The notes under the pieces: generated by a model
Database searches by the model: none
What the model was told of the DNA's origin: nothing
Seen by the model: the letters and a program-made list of their open reading frames with translations, nothing else
Translations under genes and position numbers: made by a program
Source of the DNA: Dyadobacter diqingensis
Lineage (GTDB): Bacteria > Bacteroidota > Bacteroidia > Cytophagales > Spirosomataceae
DNA: 64,000 nucleotides
Assembly: GCF_024220585.1 (NCBI RefSeq)
Contig: NZ_JAMXKF010000004.1
Span: 1 to 64,000 of the forward strand
Reading direction: 5' to 3'
In this document: positions 16,217 to 25,943 of the stretch, piece after piece
How positions within the stretch are numbered: position 1 is the first letter of the stretch
How the letters are laid out: each line of letters begins with the position of its first letter

Positions 16217-19200
16217 CTACTTCACAATAACCTTTATCGCTTGTTTCTCGTTACTGCCTTGTGTTTGCAGTTGCAGGTAATAAACACCCGCCGGCAAGAC
16301 GTGATTTGCTTCAACCGAGAACGAATCCGATGATTCTGTTTTTCTGATATTGACAGGGATTTCAATTCCGGAATTATTGAATAGTTTCATCGATGAAGCA
16401 TCCTGATTGGCAGCTCTAACCGTGAAATTTCCCTGGTTTGGATTTGGATAAACGAAGTTCCCGTTTTTATCAGATTTTACCAGAACGCCGATAATTCTTG
16501 ACAACTCGGAAGTACCGTCAAAATCATGTTGTTCCAGGCGGTAATAGAATACCTTACTATCCTGAACATCTGTATCTGTAAACGTATAAGTTGATCTGGC
16601 AGACGTGGTTGCGTTGCCTGTTACATAACCAATCTTCTCAAAATGAGAGCCGTTATTACTTTTTAACACATCAAATCCCTGATTGTTTTTTTCCTCGGAT
16701 GTTTCCCATTTCAACGAAACCCCTTTATGATCGGAACTTCCACTGAATGATATGTAATTCACAGGCAATGGTTTGGTCAGGTTTAATCCGATCAGAACCG
16801 GGTCGTGATCAGAAGCGCGGAAGTGGTCGGCGTTGTAAAAGCTGGTAATTTGTCCTGCCGATTTAAACTCGGTGTTGTAATCCAGCACACTCGGTTCGTC
16901 GGCATTGATATGCCATTTTTCTGCGCCGGTTACCTGGGAGGTCAGTGTGCTGGTGGCCAGCGCATGATCCAGTGAGCCAACCTGTCCGTCAAAAACATAG
17001 GAATACGAAGTTTGCGGAAGCAAATTGTTATAGCCTGCAGCAGCCAGTTTTGTCAGCGGTTCCTCCTTCGCATAGGCATTTAAATCACCCAGGATAAGGT
17101 AGTCGCTGTCCGCAGTACCCGTTGGTTTGGTTGCAAGCCAGGTTGCCAAATCCTGCGCCTGGCGTGTACGTGTTCCGTTTGATTCGCCTTGTCCGTCGCC
17201 AGCGTCCGCATCGCCGGCTGCGCCAGCGCTTGATCCTTTTGACTTAAAGTGATTTACAACCACAGTGAATAGCTCGCTGTTAGCAATCTGTTTGAATGTT
17301 TGCGCCAATGGGCGACGGCCTACCAGATCAAAGGCTGCACTGGTGGTTAAGGTAGCCGGCGAGCCTTCGGGTATAACTTTATCGGTTTTGTAAATAATAC
17401 CGACGGAGATCGCATCCGTAGAAATACTTGAACCGGTGGCGGCAGGGTCAACAAAGGCATAGGTTCCGCTGCTGCCCGGTTCTGCGTTAAGTCCGTTGAT
17501 CAAATCCTGAAGGGCGGTAGTAGGTGTTGCACCGTTGGACTGCAATTCCATAAGTCCCAGTACGTCTGCTCCGGAACCGACCATTGCTTTAATCACTTTG
17601 GTACGCTGTCTTGTAAATTCTTCTGCGGTATTGGCGCCACGGAAATCAGTGCCACTCACGTTAAGATCCAGCGATGTGAAATAATTTAAAACATTGGCGC
17701 TGCCTACTGTTAACGTGGCGGAAGCCCCAATACTCGGCGGAGATACCGGGCGAACATTTGCCGCCGTAAAGTTAACACCTGTTGCCGTCTGAATTCTATA
17801 CCCTTCAAGGCGTTCGTCAAGAATTCCGGTAACATTGCTTACCTGGTCACCACCCCGCAAGGTGTTGACGGCACTTAACGGATTTCCGCCCCGACCAAAA
17901 ATAACCGGATCCGGGTTTTGCTTTCCGCTGCCGTCGTCAAGGATGATTTTTCGCTTTGCATTTTCAGCCAGATATGCAGCGTATCCGGCGACGCTTGGTG
18001 TATTGAACTGGGTAAACTGATCAAGTCTGGCATCGGTTCCGGCCAGATTGTTAGTCCCTTCGGCCGCGAGAACAACCTGACCGTAACGGCCCAGCTGAAA
18101 GTATTCCGTGACAGCCAGGTTGCCTGTTGCAGCACTCAGGTTTACAAGCATGCCTTCATAACGTTCAAGATCTGATACGTTTGCGACAGGCAGCTTAACT
18201 TCGGTAACGGTCGGAAGCGGAGCGGTACCCAGGTTAATGACACTGGTCAGCGTTTTTAATTCCGTTAAACTTGTGGTAACGCCGCTGGTTGTACTTACGA
18301 AATCAACAACGGTTCCGGTAATACGGACTTTGTCACCTTGACTGACCGTAACCAAACCAGCCGGATCGGCCGTGACATTATAGACAAAGATCCCTTCCGA
18401 AGTTGCAGGATTGGGGTCCACGTCGGCATCTTCCTCCTGTACATAAAATCCGTTCAAACCATTTGTTCCTAAAAACGTGCGGGTAACAATTCCTTCTATC
18501 GTTTGAACCCCTGTTAAAGTCGCTGTATTGCCGCTTCCCTGAATGTCATGGATGAAAGTTGCTGCTACCGGCGCAGTGCCTAATGTGACGATTTCGCTGC
18601 TGAATTTCTGAAAATTGTTTTCACCAAGATCTTTGGCAATAATTCCGTCACCGTAAAAAACTTGATCTCCATTGTCCACCAGCAGCTGCACCTGACTTGC
18701 TCCGGTTAGTGGAGACGGAAGGTCAACGATGGACTCAAAACTTCCGCCTGCATTCAGCGAGGTAAGATCGGCCAATTGTAAAACAGGAACATCGGTAGCG
18801 ATACCCGTCCAGGTGAAAAGTCTGAAATCCTTTGGGGCCGTTCCGGTTGCAACGTCGGCAGGTCCAGCCAGAATTAAATATTCTCCCGCCGCATTGCGCT
18901 GAATTTCACGAATTCCGCGTCCGCCCAGATCAAGCTGGATAGGTGTACCAAAGGTCGCCGGACCAGTACTTGGGTTGCCGCTAACCAATGTAGTCATGTT
19001 CGTCCAGGGCACAATCAGTGCTGTGGTTCTTGCATTGGTAGGAAGATTCGGTGCTCTGAATGCGATAAAACCGGTTGTCCCGTCCGGCGCGACGGTAAGT
19101 CCTTCAATATTGAACCCGTCAAGAGCTGGGTCTTCCGGCGTTTTGCCTATCGCCGTACTGGCTGCAAAACCTAAAACGTTGCCATTCGCATTGTCCCAAT

Positions 19201-20923
19201 CAAGCAAATCGGTTTTTAACCCGTCATATCTTCCCACATAACTTAATGTAGTTGACGCGCCATTGGCCGTGATATCGGTGGCAAACAGGCGGCTGCGGTT
19301 CGGACGGCTGTTTCCGTTTGAGGCATTTCCATGAGAACCCAGCCAGTAAATTCGATTGCCAATTTTTACAGAAGACTCAATATCCACTTCGCGGGGCAGT
19401 CCGCCAGACAAATCCGTAAGTCCCAGTGAGGTAGTATAATCAAAACCCGCAACAGGTAGACCTGAATTCGTTCGGTTGTAGAGGCGAAGAATCTGGTCTT
19501 CATCATCCGCTACCAGCATAAAATCCGCATCTACTGCCTGCGCCGTGGATGCATCACTGGCCTGTGTCAGGAAACGTGTTGAGGCAGGCGTGGTTGACGC
19601 AGCAGAGGCCGCATACTTGATTACATAAGAGCTTGTCAGAGAGCCATCAGAGACTGTAACGGTAATATCAGCATACCCGGCACTGCTCGGTGTGATTTTC
19701 AGATTACGGCTATTGGTATTTCCCGTTGTAAGTGTAAGATTGGCATTGGTAACAACGGCAGTATTGCTGCTGAGTGCCGTCACAATCAGTGAACCTGCCG
19801 CGGTTTCAATATCGCTGACATTAAATTCAAGACCGATCGTGCGGGCAGGATCCGTAGGGTCACCTAGGACACCGCTAACAAAAGCCGCGGGATTAGCGAC
19901 CGGGCTATTGTCAGGAATACTTAGATAGGTTGTCGTTTTTTCGGCGTCAATAATTGTTTCGTTATCTGCAAGGATTACTGGCGGATTTGGGTTGGGGCCA
20001 ACCGGACCACAGGAGTTAAGCGGAGCATCTGCTCCGGCAATGGTCAGTCCCGTGCTGCTTGCTGTCGGGTTGACGGTACTTACAGTGCCCCAGACACCAT
20101 CATCGTCCGTTGCGCATCCAACCACCAGGCCGGTTATGGAATTTCTCTGCTCTATTCTGCGGATTCCGTTGGCATTTGAATTAGGGATGATCGCGTTCCA
20201 TGATCCTGCCGCCGTGGAGTAGGCGGGAACCAAATTGGATACGGCTGCTCCGACTGCTTCCATGGCTTCAACGGGTGCTATGTAAAGCGGTCTTCCTGAG
20301 CCAGCTGTGTTATCATATATCACCACCAGATTTTTCGCCGTGGCATTGGAAACTTCTTTTAAGAAAGAACCATTGTTTGCTCCGGCGGCGTTGCTGTATC
20401 CAAGTACCGTAATACCGGAATCAAGCGCCCGCCGGGATAGAATTGTACCTGTGGTGGTGCCTATAACAATACTTGGGTAAACGATATTACCGGCGGTAAA
20501 CCGCGCATTCCCGGTATTGACAAAGCCAAACCAACCAGTATAACTTCCGCTGGCGTCGGTCGTGAAGGTCTCATAGCCATTGGCCGTTGATAAACCAGGT
20601 CCCGAAGTATAGGTGTATAAATTTCCCGCGGTATTAATTAAAAGCGGGTTTCCGGCTCCCGAATTAGTGGAAGTGAAGTCCGTTGTAATGGCCGCCTGGG
20701 TGTAATAGCGATAGGATGTATTGGCCGTCAGCCCGGTAACTGTTGCTCTGAACATAACCGGCAACCGGGTACTGCCGCCGCTGGACATATACAGCGGTGT
20801 GAGTACCGACGTGAAACCTGCCTGGGTCAGGTTCTGGGCATGTATATTGCCTGTCGCCGTGATCAAAGTGAGCAAAAAAAGGAAAGCAAGATTTGCCTTC
20901 CACCTTGTAAAAATTCTCATCAT
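16217..20923 (-). CDS. Giant secreted ExeM/NucH-type endonuclease with T9SS sorting domain
   Basis: This 1568-residue protein has a signal peptide (to HAQ, residue 30), a long beta-rich N-terminal half (adhesin-like and Ig/cadherin-like segments), an OB-fold region (around 820-900, GIVTRTFLGTNGLNGFYVQE) and an endonuclease/exonuclease/phosphatase domain (about 1090-1385) with the motifs GSANVLNYF, LMELQSN, NHFKSKG, LILGDLNAY, GSLDHALAT and SDHDPVLIG. The last 78 residues (VYPNPNQGNF to KVIVK) are a type A C-terminal signal for the type IX secretion system. It likely degrades extracellular DNA for phosphate or nutrients. T9SS use ties the organism to Bacteroidota. Confidence 0.92.
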   Translation of the reverse strand: MMRIFTRWKANLAFLFLLTLITATGNIHAQNLTQAGFTSVLTPLYMSSGGSTRLPVMFRATVTGLTANTSYRYYTQAAITTDFTSTNSGAGNPLLINTAGNLYTYTSGPGLSTANGYETFTTDASGSYTGWFGFVNTGNARFTAGNIVYPSIVIGTTTGTILSRRALDSGITVLGYSNAAGANNGSFLKEVSNATAKNLVVIYDNTAGSGRPLYIAPVEAMEAVGAAVSNLVPAYSTAAGSWNAIIPNSNANGIRRIEQRNSITGLVVGCATDDDGVWGTVSTVNPTASSTGLTIAGADAPLNSCGPVGPNPNPPVILADNETIIDAEKTTTYLSIPDNSPVANPAAFVSGVLGDPTDPARTIGLEFNVSDIETAAGSLIVTALSSNTAVVTNANLTLTTGNTNSRNLKITPSSAGYADITVTVSDGSLTSSYVIKYAASAASTTPASTRFLTQASDASTAQAVDADFMLVADDEDQILRLYNRTNSGLPVAGFDYTTSLGLTDLSGGLPREVDIESSVKIGNRIYWLGSHGNASNGNSRPNRSRLFATDITANGASTTLSYVGRYDGLKTDLLDWDNANGNVLGFAASTAIGKTPEDPALDGFNIEGLTVAPDGTTGFIAFRAPNLPTNARTTALIVPWTNMTTLVSGNPSTGPATFGTPIQLDLGGRGIREIQRNAAGEYLILAGPADVATGTAPKDFRLFTWTGIATDVPVLQLADLTSLNAGGSFESIVDLPSPLTGASQVQLLVDNGDQVFYGDGIIAKDLGENNFQKFSSEIVTLGTAPVAATFIHDIQGSGNTATLTGVQTIEGIVTRTFLGTNGLNGFYVQEEDADVDPNPATSEGIFVYNVTADPAGLVTVSQGDKVRITGTVVDFVSTTSGVTTSLTELKTLTSVINLGTAPLPTVTEVKLPVANVSDLERYEGMLVNLSAATGNLAVTEYFQLGRYGQVVLAAEGTNNLAGTDARLDQFTQFNTPSVAGYAAYLAENAKRKIILDDGSGKQNPDPVIFGRGGNPLSAVNTLRGGDQVSNVTGILDERLEGYRIQTATGVNFTAANVRPVSPPSIGASATLTVGSANVLNYFTSLDLNVSGTDFRGANTAEEFTRQRTKVIKAMVGSGADVLGLMELQSNGATPTTALQDLINGLNAEPGSSGTYAFVDPAATGSSISTDAISVGIIYKTDKVIPEGSPATLTTSAAFDLVGRRPLAQTFKQIANSELFTVVVNHFKSKGSSAGAAGDADAGDGQGESNGTRTRQAQDLATWLATKPTGTADSDYLILGDLNAYAKEEPLTKLAAAGYNNLLPQTSYSYVFDGQVGSLDHALATSTLTSQVTGAEKWHINADEPSVLDYNTEFKSAGQITSFYNADHFRASDHDPVLIGLNLTKPLPVNYISFSGSSDHKGVSLKWETSEEKNNQGFDVLKSNNGSHFEKIGYVTGNATTSARSTYTFTDTDVQDSKVFYYRLEQHDFDGTSELSRIIGVLVKSDKNGNFVYPNPNQGNFTVRAANQDASSMKLFNNSGIEIPVNIRKTESSDSFSVEANHVLPAGVYYLQLQTQGSNEKQAIKVIVK

Positions 20924-21409
20924 TTGTGTTTTTGTTAATTGTTTAAAAGTAATGCAGAATGTAAATGGGTTGGAGATTACGAAAACAGGTGAAGGGTTTT
21001 TTATCGTGTTGAAAAACAGGAGTTTAAATCTGTATTTCTTTTGTAGAGAATAGTGTGTGTACGTGCAGGTCTTGGTGTTAATTTCTCTTCAAGCAGGTTA
21101 TTCACGGATTTTATTCTTTAATGCACTTCAAAATTCTGGCTATTATCCTGATTAACGCGAAGTTTACCGATGAAGATTATGTTACCTTTTTTTGATAAAT
21201 GGTCATGGTTTAATAACAGGTTACCGACGAGCACCCACAACACCAAAAACCGGAACAGTTGAAGAAGTAAATTTGAAGATCAGCGCTTTACAGTAATTAT
21301 TTTTCGTAGGGTTTTAAAACAAACCGGAAAATGGTTTTCTTTATTCTCTCGCATATGATTGCTTACGGACCGATTGCTCCACGCATTTAATAATATTAAA
21401 CGATACGTT
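20924..21409. other. Divergent intergenic region
   Basis: 486 bases between the leftward nuclease and rightward antiporter genes. It presumably holds both promoters. I see no gene, hairpin or clear promoter box of the TTTG/TAnnTTTG type with correct spacing. Confidence 0.5.
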
Positions 21410-23023
21410 ATGTTTCAGGAAAATCTACTGCTTATTCTTGTGCTTCTTTTTGCCGTTTTTATGCTGGTCATGCTGGCGCAGAAACTTAATATTTCATATC
21501 CTATTTTTCTCGTGCTGGCCGGACTGGGGATTAGTATAGTACCTGGTATGCCACAGATCGAAACGGAGCCTGAGTTGATTTTTCTGATATTCCTGCCTCC
21601 GCTGCTGTACGAGGCTGCCTGGTATACTTCCTGGAACGATTTCTGGAAATGGCGCCGACCCATTGGTATGCTTGCTTTTGGCCTCGTGTTTCTGACGGCC
21701 ATGATCATCGCATATGTTTCTACCGCCATGATCCCGGGTTTTACACTGGCGCTGGGTTTTCTGCTGGGTGGTATTATTTCTCCTCCCGACGCCGTAGCGG
21801 CAACCTCCATTTTGAAAAACGTTAAGATTCCCAAACGGATTACCGCAATCCTGGAAGGCGAAAGTCTGATCAATGATGCGTCCAGCTTAATCGTTTTCAG
21901 ATTTGCGCTGCTCGCTGTTATTTCGGGGCAGTTTTCTTTGCAGCAGGCCGTTGGTCAGTTTTTCATTGTTTCACTGATGGGTATCGCCGTTGGGTTGCTG
22001 ATTGCCAATTTCATGTACCTGGTTCATCGTTTCCTGCCCACCACACCGAGTATCGATGCTGCGTTAACATTGATGACGCCCTACATCATGTACGTGGCGG
22101 CGGAACACTTTCACTTTTCGGGTGTGATGGCAGTGGTAAGCGGAGGACTTTTTCTCTCATATCGGTCTCACGAAATATTTACAAAAAGTGATGCACGTTT
22201 GCAGGCGACAAGTGTCTGGGCGACTGTTGTGTTTGTCATGAATGGACTGGTATTTATTCTGATCGGTCTGGAACTGCCGGCTATTATCGAAAACCTTGGG
22301 GATTACTCGACGGTTCAGGCCATTCAGTATGGTTTGGTAATCAGCTTAATAGCCATCGCTATCCGTGTTTTATACGTGCTTCCCATTGCCTATGTGCCGC
22401 TTTGGCTGGGTAATACCGTCAGAAGAGATCCTGTGAATCCGCCCTGGAAGGGGCCGGTTGTCGTGGGTTGGGCGGGCATGCGCGGGGTGGTTTCCCTGGC
22501 TTCGGCGTTATCGATTCCCTTACTTTTAGCCAACGGAACGCCGTTCCCACATCGTAACCTGATCCTGTTTATCACATTTATTGTGATTCTCGTAACGCTG
22601 GTTTTTCAGGGACTGACCTTACCTATCCTCATCAGACTCATCAAAATAAAAGATATTGAAGATTTCGCACCCGAGGAGGAGCAGGATGCAGCGATCCGTC
22701 TAAGGCTAATGCGTGTGGCATTGAAAGAACTGAACGAGAAATACGCTTTTGAGATCAGGGATAATGAGCTGGTTGGTTTTCTTAAAAATCAACTGGAAAA
22801 TGATATTTCCCTGGTACATCAAAGACTGGAATCGCTTGAATGTGATGATACCGAGAAGGAAGAAATTGAGCTGTATAACAAAGTTCTTCTTCATCTGTTT
22901 ACAGTGCAGCGGGCAGAATTATTTGCGATGAAAAAAGGCAATCATTTTAGTGATGAAGAGCTCCGGAAAATGGAGAGACAGCTGGATTTTGACGAGGCAA
23001 AAATTAATGGCGTATATCATTAA
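21410..23023 (+). CDS. Na+/H+ antiporter, CPA1 (NhaP/NHE) family
   Basis: The 537-residue protein has about 12 membrane segments in its first 420 residues, beginning NLLLILVLLFAVFMLVMLAQ. The ion-site motif of CPA1 exchangers is visible: SPPDAVAATSI in the fifth helix region and EGESLINDASSLIVF after it, with GWAGMRGVVSLASALSIPL near residue 360. A charged cytoplasmic tail of about 110 residues follows. It exchanges Na+ (or K+) for H+ across the inner membrane. The ATG at 21410 was preferred to an upstream TTG because the first helix then starts properly. Confidence 0.92.
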   Translation: MFQENLLLILVLLFAVFMLVMLAQKLNISYPIFLVLAGLGISIVPGMPQIETEPELIFLIFLPPLLYEAAWYTSWNDFWKWRRPIGMLAFGLVFLTAMIIAYVSTAMIPGFTLALGFLLGGIISPPDAVAATSILKNVKIPKRITAILEGESLINDASSLIVFRFALLAVISGQFSLQQAVGQFFIVSLMGIAVGLLIANFMYLVHRFLPTTPSIDAALTLMTPYIMYVAAEHFHFSGVMAVVSGGLFLSYRSHEIFTKSDARLQATSVWATVVFVMNGLVFILIGLELPAIIENLGDYSTVQAIQYGLVISLIAIAIRVLYVLPIAYVPLWLGNTVRRDPVNPPWKGPVVVGWAGMRGVVSLASALSIPLLLANGTPFPHRNLILFITFIVILVTLVFQGLTLPILIRLIKIKDIEDFAPEEEQDAAIRLRLMRVALKELNEKYAFEIRDNELVGFLKNQLENDISLVHQRLESLECDDTEKEEIELYNKVLLHLFTVQRAELFAMKKGNHFSDEELRKMERQLDFDEAKINGVYH

Positions 23024-23066
23024 TGCAAAGGGCGAATATTTTTCATTGACTGCAAATTCGAAAATC

Positions 23067-23100
23067 ATGAATGTGCCGGGAAACCTTCTGGCACATTCAT
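23067..23100. terminator. Bidirectional terminator
   Basis: ATGAATGTGCC (23067-23077) and GGCACATTCAT (23090-23100), perfect 11-base arms with TTTTAT following. It lies between the convergent antiporter and HD-domain genes. Confidence 0.7.
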
Positions 23101-23113
23101 TTTATAATCCAAA

Positions 23114-23764
23114 TTACTCACTCCACGGTGAATGCAAAATGCAGTCGCAGAAATTTTTGCGGTGAAAATTCGGGATCATGTAAGCACAAACATCGGCTTT
23201 GATATTACCAAAAGTGGTCTCGGTTTTATGTTCAAATCCTGAAAAGAATGTTGGGATAATATTCTTTTTGAAGTTGTTACGTGGAAAAGCGCGGATAATT
23301 TCTTCGCGGTTTGCATCACTCAGGTTTTCGTAACCTTCACCCATTACATCCAACCCCACACCAGCGTACATCAGTGCCACTTCCGCCTCTTTGTGTTCAG
23401 CGATACCGATGGTCGTGTGCAAGGCGATGGTGTCCCACACAAGCTGCAACGATTCCTTTGGCAGACCATGACTTTTCAGGAAATCTCTTGCTGCATTGGC
23501 GCCATCTACCTCAAACCGCAGGTCCGGACTGCTGTAATGCGGAACCAGCCCCAAATCATGAAAGACAGCGCTTACATATAATAATTCGGGATCATAACGC
23601 AGGGATTTCTGTTGCCCGTTCAAAGAAGCAAACAGGAAAACACGAAGGGAATGATTATAGATAAATTCGGTGCCATGTTCGAGCAGTAATTCGGTGGCCT
23701 GTGTTGCGAGCGTACTGTCGGGTATGGTTATCCCCGCAACAGATTTTAGATGATTAACTGACAT
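23114..23764 (-). CDS. HD-domain protein, cyanamide hydratase/Ddi2-like
   Basis: The 216-residue protein contains a metal-dependent HD motif: NHSLRVF (His38) and FHDLGLVPHY (His69-Asp70), followed by WDTIALHTTIGI, whose histidine is likely a third ligand. This arrangement, with YNHSLR and HDLG and few other domains, matches the cyanamide hydratase (Ddi2/3) branch of HD hydrolases, though substrates in bacteria are mostly unknown. It lies downstream of an AraC gene on the same strand (92-base gap), so that regulator may control it. Confidence 0.75.
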   Translation of the reverse strand: MSVNHLKSVAGITIPDSTLATQATELLLEHGTEFIYNHSLRVFLFASLNGQQKSLRYDPELLYVSAVFHDLGLVPHYSSPDLRFEVDGANAARDFLKSHGLPKESLQLVWDTIALHTTIGIAEHKEAEVALMYAGVGLDVMGEGYENLSDANREEIIRAFPRNNFKKNIIPTFFSGFEHKTETTFGNIKADVCAYMIPNFHRKNFCDCILHSPWSE

Positions 23765-23856
23765 GTTTTAAATGGTTTAACGAATGGATTGTGATAAAAA
23801 ACTGATGCACAAAACTAGTTAAGCCATGAAGGCCAGGGAATGTCAAACCCGGTCGA

Positions 23857-24723
23857 CTACATGCCAATTTTTACAAAGCTGATCCGGTAAAGCTGCGGTG
23901 AAAACTGTGTGTATTTTTTGAAAAAATGGCTGAATTGTTCCGCAGTAGAGAAATTGAGGTCAAAAGCGATCTCTTTCACCGGTTTGGTGGTAAACTGCAA
24001 AGCCCGTTTCGCCTCGGTGATGATGTGGCTGTTGATGATGTCTTTCGGGCCTTTATCGCTGTTTCTTTTGCAGATATCAGACAGCTTTCTGGTCGGAATG
24101 TTAAGTAGGGCTGCAAATTCTGAGACGTCATGCATGCTTTGATACCGCTCTGCAACCAGCGCCATAAATTGTTGGTAAAGCTGACTTTCGTGACTGTCGT
24201 ATGCTTGTATCAACGAGTCATTCAGATTGCCCGTTTTAATCATGATAATTTTCAGGTAAGCGGCCAGCGCATCCACTTTGTTTGGATAATCATCACTCGA
24301 ATATTCCAGAAGCAATGTTTGAAAAAGTGATGAAAATTCATGAAAATCAGGAATGGGAAGGTGTTGGTTGGCAGTAATATTATTGAACAATACTGCCTTG
24401 CAATTATTGGCGCTGGCAGGTGTTTTCTCCCAAAAACAATCACCAAAACAAAGCTCGTACCCGGAAACGACGGTGCCCACGGCGAAAGAAAATACCTGTC
24501 CCTTACCCAGCAAAAACATTTCATTTTCCACGACCGGGTAGGTTTTGTCGTCGATAAACAGGGTGCCCGAACCTTTGCGGATCAGAAAGATACGGTTGTA
24601 GGTAATGCGTAAAACCGTGCTTGTTTCAACCACGTGCGCATCCCACAGACTAATCGAAAAGGAATCCCGGATTTCCTTATCAATTAGTGTTTCAAAAGAA
24701 ATGGTTCCGGTCTGGTCCATCAT
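23857..24723 (-). CDS. AraC-family transcriptional regulator
   Basis: The 288-residue protein has an N-terminal cupin-like part (LIRKGSGTLFIDDKTYPVVENEMFLLGKGQVFSF) and C-terminal HTHs (DVSEFAALLNIPTRKLSDICKRN; PVKEIAFDLNFSTAEQFSHFFKKYTQFSPQLYR). Its sensor architecture closely resembles that of the AraC gene at 32365, suggesting they are paralogues. It is followed on the same strand by the HD-domain gene and starts 8 bases after the stop of the TPR gene, so TPR, AraC and HD may be one transcript. Its signal is unknown. Confidence 0.85.
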   Translation of the reverse strand: MMDQTGTISFETLIDKEIRDSFSISLWDAHVVETSTVLRITYNRIFLIRKGSGTLFIDDKTYPVVENEMFLLGKGQVFSFAVGTVVSGYELCFGDCFWEKTPASANNCKAVLFNNITANQHLPIPDFHEFSSLFQTLLLEYSSDDYPNKVDALAAYLKIIMIKTGNLNDSLIQAYDSHESQLYQQFMALVAERYQSMHDVSEFAALLNIPTRKLSDICKRNSDKGPKDIINSHIITEAKRALQFTTKPVKEIAFDLNFSTAEQFSHFFKKYTQFSPQLYRISFVKIGM

Positions 24724-24731
24724 GTGGCTGG

Positions 24732-25601
24732 TTATCCTGCGTTAATAGCTCTTTTAAAAAATCCGCCGATGAAACTGCCTGCAAATGTGAGAATACAGCT
24801 GCCATAGAGACTGAAATTTTCAATTTCCTGTCGCCCCGCGTTTTCAGGGATGTCCGTAAACAAAAAATACCCGGCCAGCAGAAAAACACATTGGCAAATG
24901 GCCAGCAGCCAACCTCGCACAGGCTCGACAAAACCAATGGAAATGGCAGAGATGACCGCCAGGAAATAGGGGAGGTGGATGCTTTCGGCCCCTTTTATTT
25001 CAACGATAATAATGGCGCTGGTTACAACAATCAATACCGAATTTGCCGCCAGTCGTTTATCCAGAAACGGTGTCTTCGTTTGCACGGTCTGATTTTCACC
25101 AGCGAGCTTCATTTTCAGGATATCACTTTCTTTCAGGAAATCTTTCTGCGCTTCCGCATCGAGCCCAAGTGCCTGATAGGTCAGTCCCCGCCAGCGATAA
25201 GGAGCCTGGCTTTGATCTCCGTCATACAAAACAGCCTTGTCCAGTGATTCCAGCGCGTCTTTCAGCATACGGTTTTCATAGTCCAGTTTTCCTTTTTCCA
25301 GATGCAGCTCGGCCAATGTTCCGTCGTAGCTTAACCCGCTGATCAGATCTTTCCTGGCTGCATCCGTATTTCCCAACTTTTTGTAACAAAGCGCCCTGTA
25401 CAGATAGGCGACGCTGGACTTAGGTTTGGCTTTTATTTTTGCGTCAAAATAATCAAAGGCCAACTGTATCTGCGCGTCGTTATAAAGCTTGATGCCGTCT
25501 TTCAGACTGGCGGCTTCCTTTTCCGATTTGGTACGCAGATCCGCGTAGTTTCTCAAATAATATATATAGCCAAATACGGCCAGCACAACTAAAAATTCCA
25601 T
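24732..25601 (-). CDS. TPR-repeat membrane protein
   Basis: The 289-residue protein begins with a membrane anchor (MEFLVVLAVFGYIYYLRNY), then about four TPR-like repeats (35-165: AQIQLAFDYFDAKIKAKPKSSVAYLYRALC, ALESLDKAVLYDGD and so on). The C-terminal third has four membrane helices (about 190-285). TPRs usually bind partner proteins; the partner here is unknown. It lies just upstream of the AraC gene on the same strand. No enzymatic motif is visible. Confidence 0.7.
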   Translation of the reverse strand: MEFLVVLAVFGYIYYLRNYADLRTKSEKEAASLKDGIKLYNDAQIQLAFDYFDAKIKAKPKSSVAYLYRALCYKKLGNTDAARKDLISGLSYDGTLAELHLEKGKLDYENRMLKDALESLDKAVLYDGDQSQAPYRWRGLTYQALGLDAEAQKDFLKESDILKMKLAGENQTVQTKTPFLDKRLAANSVLIVVTSAIIIVEIKGAESIHLPYFLAVISAISIGFVEPVRGWLLAICQCVFLLAGYFLFTDIPENAGRQEIENFSLYGSCILTFAGSFIGGFFKRAINAG

Positions 25602-25943
25602 CTTTCGGCACTCGGATTGATACAGGGTTCAATATTACTTATAAAATGCTTCGGGCAATCATTCCGTATTCCGGAAATTTCCCTTTTTCAGGAAACACCC
25701 TGTAAAGGAAAGCCAAAACTTGCCGGAAAAGTGCCTGACTAAGGGACTTATTGTTAAAGAAAGTTAAACCCGGCAGCTGACCCGAAATGCTTAACTTTTT
25801 TTAAGACAAACCAGTCAATGCCTGACTATACATTTCCATAGTTTTGACCGATGAACCTGAATGGTAAAATTCTTTGCTGCTCACTGTAAGTGCCTTACTA
25901 AAATAAATGACAACGGATATCGGTATCAAACACTACAAAACCC
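25602..25943. other. Divergent intergenic region
   Basis: 342 bases between the leftward TPR gene and the rightward DUF2723 gene. No gene, repeat or clear promoter was seen; it presumably carries both promoters. Confidence 0.5.
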
